DNA of 64,000 bases. It comes from Pseudomonadota bacterium (GTDB lineage: Bacteria > Desulfobacterota > Syntrophorhabdia > Syntrophorhabdales > Syntrophorhabdaceae). Below are positions 60,459 to 64,000 of this stretch, piece by piece. The stretch is from the NCBI GenBank assembly GCA_026388275.1, contig JAPLKB010000064.1, positions 1 through 64,000 of the forward strand, in the 5' to 3' direction. Both the position numbers and the translations under genes were made by a program. The notes beneath the pieces are model-generated. The model was not told the DNA's origin, searched no databases, and saw nothing but the letters and a program-made list of their open reading frames with translations. Each line of letters begins with the position of its first letter. Within the stretch, counting starts at the first letter, position 1.

Positions 60459-61562
60459 TCAAATATAAATCTCCATCATCTGTTTCAATGTCTCAATTTT
60501 ATCAGTATCAACATGGTTTTTTTGTTTTAAATTTCCTAAAACAGTTTTTTCCATGTAGATTGGCAAATCCCTAAGAAAATCATCCTTTCCGTAACCAATG
60601 CAGGGATTATTGCAGGCAAAACAATCATGCCCAATTCCAACAAAGTAATCAATGTCACTATTAATAAGTGATTTTCTTAATTTTCTTGCTTTTTCATTAT
60701 TCCATAGCTCATATAATTTATCTTTTTTAACATTCCCGATTGGGTATCTGCTTTGGAAATCATGAGAACAAATTGTTACATCTCCATTTGATTTGACACT
60801 TAATGTAATCCAAGGAATTATGCAAACGGGTTTGCTCTTTATGTCTCCATGAAACCTCAATGATTCTTCCATAGGGCTATTGTTCTGAAGCGTGCTAAGT
60901 GGCGGAAAAGCTATATTGTCTACCGGCAGAGTCTGCCAGAATTTCATGAATTCATCTCTTTCCCCACTGTTTATTGAAGTTAAAATGGCAGAAATTGAAG
61001 TATATACGCTATGTTCATGCTCCTGGTTTAATAAAAGAAAATACAATATGTTAGCCATGGTTACATTAAAAAAGCTTATATTCTTTCTCTTGGGTCTCCT
61101 CAATAAATCATATGTTGTCTTTTTTATTGAATCTATTGATATTTGAATTCTATCCAAACCAGATTCTATTAATGCATGACTTATTTTTTTATTCAATATG
61201 GTACCGTTTGTAATCAATTCTACGCTTAAAAAATTATTCTTTTTTATGTATTTTATCATTTGTGGTAATTCTTTGTTAAGGAGAGGCTCGCCATGACCGG
61301 TTAAAGTCAGTCTAATAAGCTTTTGCCAATTCTGAGAAACAATATCATCTATTGTTTTTTTAAAAATATTAAAATCCATTTTCTCTTTTTTTCGAAGAAT
61401 ATTTTTTGTAGCACAAAAGGGACAGCTGAGATTGCACAAATTGATAGGTTCCATATAAATATGAAGAGGAGGAAGCACTGTTTTCTCAGAAAAACTGTTT
61501 TTTATATAATCGTACATTTGGAAATAAAATCCGATATATTCTCTTAAGTTTTTTTCAATCAT
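60459..61562 (-). CDS. Radical SAM/SPASM-type protein
   Basis: A 367-residue enzyme. The radical SAM motif is C43-x3-C47-x2-C50 (NLCNLSCPFCATKN), with LTGHGEPLLNKEL as the GE motif. The C-terminal SPASM-like region has VTICSHDFQSRYPIGNV and CFACNNPC, providing cysteines for an auxiliary [4Fe-4S] cluster. Relatives include dehydrogenases acting on peptides or sugars, such as BtrN-type enzymes. Overlap of 4 bases with the PseH-like gene (61559-61562) ties it to amino-sugar synthesis. A sugar dehydrogenase or epimerase function is the best guess, not proven. Confidence 0.82.
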   Translation of the reverse strand: MIEKNLREYIGFYFQMYDYIKNSFSEKTVLPPLHIYMEPINLCNLSCPFCATKNILRKKEKMDFNIFKKTIDDIVSQNWQKLIRLTLTGHGEPLLNKELPQMIKYIKKNNFLSVELITNGTILNKKISHALIESGLDRIQISIDSIKKTTYDLLRRPKRKNISFFNVTMANILYFLLLNQEHEHSVYTSISAILTSINSGERDEFMKFWQTLPVDNIAFPPLSTLQNNSPMEESLRFHGDIKSKPVCIIPWITLSVKSNGDVTICSHDFQSRYPIGNVKKDKLYELWNNEKARKLRKSLINSDIDYFVGIGHDCFACNNPCIGYGKDDFLRDLPIYMEKTVLGNLKQKNHVDTDKIETLKQMMEIYI

Positions 61563-62125
61563 GTATTTTTCCTTTTGATGTTAATTCTATCATCAATTTG
61601 ATTAACCATTCCCATTATCAATATGTTACACCATTTGTTATCTCTATAGACTGAATCCGGCAAAACACCTTCCCTTTGAAAACCAGCATTTTCATAAAAC
61701 TGGATCGCACGTATATTATTGTCGATTACTTCAAGCTTCAGAGTACGAAGTTTTACAATTTCAAAAGCAAGCACCTTAAGACATTGAATGAGAATTTTAC
61801 CGACCTTTAATTCATCAGGATTTGTGTATATGCCCAAGTATGCATTTTTTTTCTTTCTATCCACTTCGTTAAGGTAGACCACTCCAATATCGTCACTGTT
61901 TTCTTCCTGCCCGAGCCAATAATAATTACTATTATCTTTTTTAAGTCTTTCAATGAAATTTAGATGTTCTTCTTTGGATATGACATGATTTGAGTACATC
62001 CAGTTCTTTATCTTATCATTGTTTCTCCACTGCCGAATCATTTCCTTTTGCTGATCAGATAAGTTTACAAAATTAACCAGATGTACTTTGTGAATTGTAA
62101 AGTTACTCTTTAAATTTATAGACAA
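61559..62125 (-). CDS. pseH: PseH-like GNAT N-acetyltransferase
   Basis: A 188-residue GNAT protein with the features of PseH: MIRQWRNNDKIKNWMYSN near the N-terminus (about 29-46), the acceptor segment YYWLGQEENSDDIGVVYLNEV, LGIYTNPDELKVGKILI and the C-terminal NIRAIQFYENAGFQREG. PseH acetylates the 4-amino group of the trideoxy sugar made by PseB/PseC. It lies 6 bases after the PIG-L gene. The substrate may be a Pse, Leg or related diamino sugar. Confidence 0.82.
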   Translation of the reverse strand: MSINLKSNFTIHKVHLVNFVNLSDQQKEMIRQWRNNDKIKNWMYSNHVISKEEHLNFIERLKKDNSNYYWLGQEENSDDIGVVYLNEVDRKKKNAYLGIYTNPDELKVGKILIQCLKVLAFEIVKLRTLKLEVIDNNIRAIQFYENAGFQREGVLPDSVYRDNKWCNILIMGMVNQIDDRINIKRKNT

Positions 62126-62131
62126 TATTTC

Positions 62132-62809
62132 TTACCGAATAATTCTAACGCACTTAAAAGCTTCCGCATAATTATATCCAGAGCACATCCCCCAGTATTC
62201 TGCATCTACTTTAATACCTTTAATAGATCTTGGGTGAGGAAATTCCTTTAGCTCAGACTTATACATATTAGCAGCTTTTAATTTAATATCCAAAGTATTG
62301 GAAATATCATAAAATACATCAGGAACAAAATTTAAAGGGTAATTCCATTCAGTCGAAGATAAGGTTTTAAAAGTATATAATTCCTTTACAGTCTCGTCCT
62401 TTAATGGCCTTGTAGCAACAATCACTGCCTTATATGTTATTTTATGGTCAACATTTAGGTCTTTCTCATAATGCGTAAAAACTATATCCGGTTTAATATC
62501 AATTTTAATATTTTCGACAGTTTTCACAATATCTAATAAGGGGATACTGTCAAAACGGTTATCTGGAAAATCAAAAAGATAAACTTCCTTTACTCCGACA
62601 ACATGAGCAGCATCATATGCCTGTTTTTTTAGCGCATCCAATTCATTTTTTCTATTCTTAACATCACGTTCATTGTCCCGGGAAGTTATTCCTTCACCCA
62701 ATATCAAGGTATGCACTTCATATCCTTCTCTTGCTAATCGCGATATTGTTCCTCCACAACCCAATATTTCATCATCGGGGTGTGCTGCAACAACAAGTAT
62801 TGTCTTCAT
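62132..62809 (-). CDS. PIG-L/LmbE-family deacetylase
   Basis: A 225-residue zinc-dependent deacetylase with the signature VVAAHPDDEILGCGGT (AHPDDE at about 9-14) and the further metal histidine in FTHYEKDLNVDHKITY (HxxDxxxxH type). It removes an acetyl group from a GlcNAc-like sugar. It overlaps pseG by 4 bases and precedes pseH by 6. Deacetylation followed by re-acylation would give a nonulosonic acid with a non-standard N-acyl group. PIG-L enzymes occur in several Leg/Pse clusters. Confidence 0.85.
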   Translation of the reverse strand: MKTILVVAAHPDDEILGCGGTISRLAREGYEVHTLILGEGITSRDNERDVKNRKNELDALKKQAYDAAHVVGVKEVYLFDFPDNRFDSIPLLDIVKTVENIKIDIKPDIVFTHYEKDLNVDHKITYKAVIVATRPLKDETVKELYTFKTLSSTEWNYPLNFVPDVFYDISNTLDIKLKAANMYKSELKEFPHPRSIKGIKVDAEYWGMCSGYNYAEAFKCVRIIR

Positions 62810-63801
62810 AAATTATCAATTCCTTTTATAAATTCATAAATATTTGTAACACCTTTTCCATCAATTAATTCCCTGCCATTTTGTGAAAGTTGTAATCTTA
62901 TTGATACTTCTTTTATTTTATCAAGTTGATCAATTATTTTCATATACAATTTTTCATCATCCCAAAATATTTTATCAATTAAAAAACCTTTCTCATAAAA
63001 GCTTTCTGCATTTAATTTCTGATCATCATCGACACAAATTGCAATTGTTGGCTGACCCATATAAGCAAGTTCATTTAAAGTTTGACCAGCCGCTGTTATT
63101 ACCACATCCGCCAAATTAAATAATTTTACTATTTCCTGATCATCGACAAAACCATAAAAATGAATTTTATTTTGTCTGGAAAATTGTGTCTTAAGCTTAT
63201 TCATATATTCTTCTGTACCAGCAATTGAGACAATGTCATAGCATCCCTTGCCGTTTAAAACATCAATAAGCTTTGGCATTAGACCTCTATAATCACTCCC
63301 GCCCATTATAACTAATACTTTTTCAATTTTATCTCTTATTTTAAAATTTATATTAATATCCATTATAGACTTGCGGAGTATTACATATTTAGTGCCACCT
63401 ATTGCTATGGCAGATTGATTTGTATAATCAATGGAATCACCATATATGTTAGGATTAATTATCAGGTCAACTGGATATTGAATCCGGTTGTAATCATCTA
63501 TTGTAATGACTTTTTTAAAACATTTTTTAAGAAATTCATAATATTCTGCAGTAGCAAGGTATGAGTCAACAAGTACATATTCAAATAGCCTTGCAATCTT
63601 TTCAACCTCATTGGCTTTATCCAACCAGTTAACACATTTGATAAATCTGCTTTCACTTTTGTATCCACTACCATAATAATTTACAAAAACAAGCGCATTG
63701 ATGCCATTTATTATTAAATGGTCTTTTAAAGCATTACACCTCATGTAATGACCGTAGCCTATGTTTTTACCTGCTTCTGTTAAAATAACTAAATTTTGCA
63801 T
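62806..63801 (-). CDS. pseG: PseG-like UDP-sugar hydrolase
   Basis: A 331-residue GT-B-fold hydrolase. The N-terminal TEAGKNIGYGHYMRCNAL contains the expected catalytic-base histidine at H18 (His17 in C. jejuni PseG, from memory). The C-terminal half has VLVIMGGSDYRGL and ITAAGQTLNELAYMGQPTIAI, typical of PseG. It would remove UDP from UDP-2,4-diacetamido-2,4,6-trideoxy-altrose (or a relative) before condensation with PEP. The condensing enzyme and CMP synthetase would be expected just beyond the right edge of the window or elsewhere. Sequence is A+T-rich. Confidence 0.82.
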   Translation of the reverse strand: MQNLVILTEAGKNIGYGHYMRCNALKDHLIINGINALVFVNYYGSGYKSESRFIKCVNWLDKANEVEKIARLFEYVLVDSYLATAEYYEFLKKCFKKVITIDDYNRIQYPVDLIINPNIYGDSIDYTNQSAIAIGGTKYVILRKSIMDININFKIRDKIEKVLVIMGGSDYRGLMPKLIDVLNGKGCYDIVSIAGTEEYMNKLKTQFSRQNKIHFYGFVDDQEIVKLFNLADVVITAAGQTLNELAYMGQPTIAICVDDDQKLNAESFYEKGFLIDKIFWDDEKLYMKIIDQLDKIKEVSIRLQLSQNGRELIDGKGVTNIYEFIKGIDNL

Positions 63802-63849
63802 TTATGGATTACCATGGTATTTTTATTGTTCATACTATTTAAAGCGTTT

Positions 63850-64000
63850 TTATTTCCTTGCCACTTTATAAGTTGTTGTTTTTAATACATTATCATCAGC
63901 TATAGGTATGCCCAAAGCATTTTTCAGTTTTATTAATTCCTGACGCAAAGTATCTATCAACTCTTCGTCAGTCATTTTTGTCAGATTTATATGTAAATCC
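63850..64000 (-). CDS. Partial gene at window edge (C-terminal fragment)
   Basis: A minus-strand frame open from the window edge to a stop at 63850-63852. The visible last 49 residues include NLTKMTDEELIDTLRQEL and ALGIPIADDN. An in-frame ATG is at 63975, but without a clear ribosome-binding site the frame more likely continues upstream. I do not recognise the family. It is the gene directly upstream of pseG, 48 bases away, so a role in nonulosonic-acid or surface-glycan synthesis is likely by position only. Confidence 0.4.
   Translation of the reverse strand, partial: DLHINLTKMTDEELIDTLRQELIKLKNALGIPIADDNVLKTTTYKVARK

Noticed and set aside
1-64000. tRNA, rRNA, prophage and integron integrase genes
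   Set aside because: Looked for by characteristic sequences and protein motifs and not seen. A phenylphosphate carboxylase (UbiD-type) was also looked for beside the aromatic operon and is absent.

Overview
The window reads as chromosome from a Gram-negative, strictly anaerobic bacterium. The evidence is outer-membrane and surface-polysaccharide genes, a YdbH/YdbL-like pair, oxygen-sensitive Fe-S and radical-SAM enzymes, and an ATP-dependent aromatic-reduction cluster. Phenylphosphate-synthase-like genes beside class I benzoyl-CoA-reductase-like genes, plus a type I-C CRISPR repeat of the Desulfovibrio kind, suggest a Desulfobacterota-type (syntroph-like) phenol or benzoate degrader. This placement is inference; no rRNA or tRNA is present to settle it.

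Layout. 1-163: trailer end of a type I-C CRISPR array. 0.3-1.4 kb: a rubrerythrin-like protein and a DUF4126 membrane protein. 1.4-11.4 kb (minus strand): an aromatic-compound operon running from two benzoyl-CoA-reductase/dehydratase-type subunits through two BadF/BcrA-type ATPases and an acyl-CoA ligase to the two subunits of a phenylphosphate-synthase-like enzyme, followed by a TetR regulator. 11.9-13.1 kb: an M24 peptidase. 13.3-23.8 kb: housekeeping genes (YdbL/YdbH-like, rarA, nuclease, UDP-sugar pyrophosphorylase, pyruvate kinase) interspersed with a MITE-like repeat, one copy of which is split by an IS110-family insertion. 23.8-29 kb: an accessory island of minus-strand genes separated by attC-like sites (possible integron cassettes without an integrase in view), including a NotI-type restriction enzyme with an adenine methyltransferase. 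29-36.5 kb: parB-like gene flanked by heptameric repeats, trmO, recG, macro-domain protein, purF, pyrE and engB. 36.6-64 kb: a 27-kb minus-strand surface-glycan cluster.

How the parts work together. In the aromatic operon, phenol (or a related phenol) could be phosphorylated by the PEP-synthase-like pair, a carboxylic acid made from it could be thioesterified by the ligase, and the ring reduced by the ATP-driven two-plus-two-subunit reductase; the carboxylase step is not encoded here. The glycan cluster starts with pseudaminic-acid-type enzymes (PseG, a PIG-L deacetylase, PseH), continues with an MsbA-type exporter, then a tightly coupled block of two aldolases, an LdpA-like Fe-S protein, a HAD phosphatase, a B12-radical-SAM enzyme and a KdsB-like CMP-sugar synthetase, and ends with glycosyltransferases, an initiating sugar-phosphate transferase, and a fusion of a CapD-type membrane/Rossmann half with a PLP aminotransferase.

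The most unusual items are: an IS110-family element whose precise ends, 2-base core and candidate bridge RNA guides can be read from the sequence because an unoccupied copy of its target exists 7 kb away; the aldolase/CMP-sugar block; the CapD-aminotransferase fusion; and a RecG gene that has absorbed a heptamer-repeat-like segment in frame.
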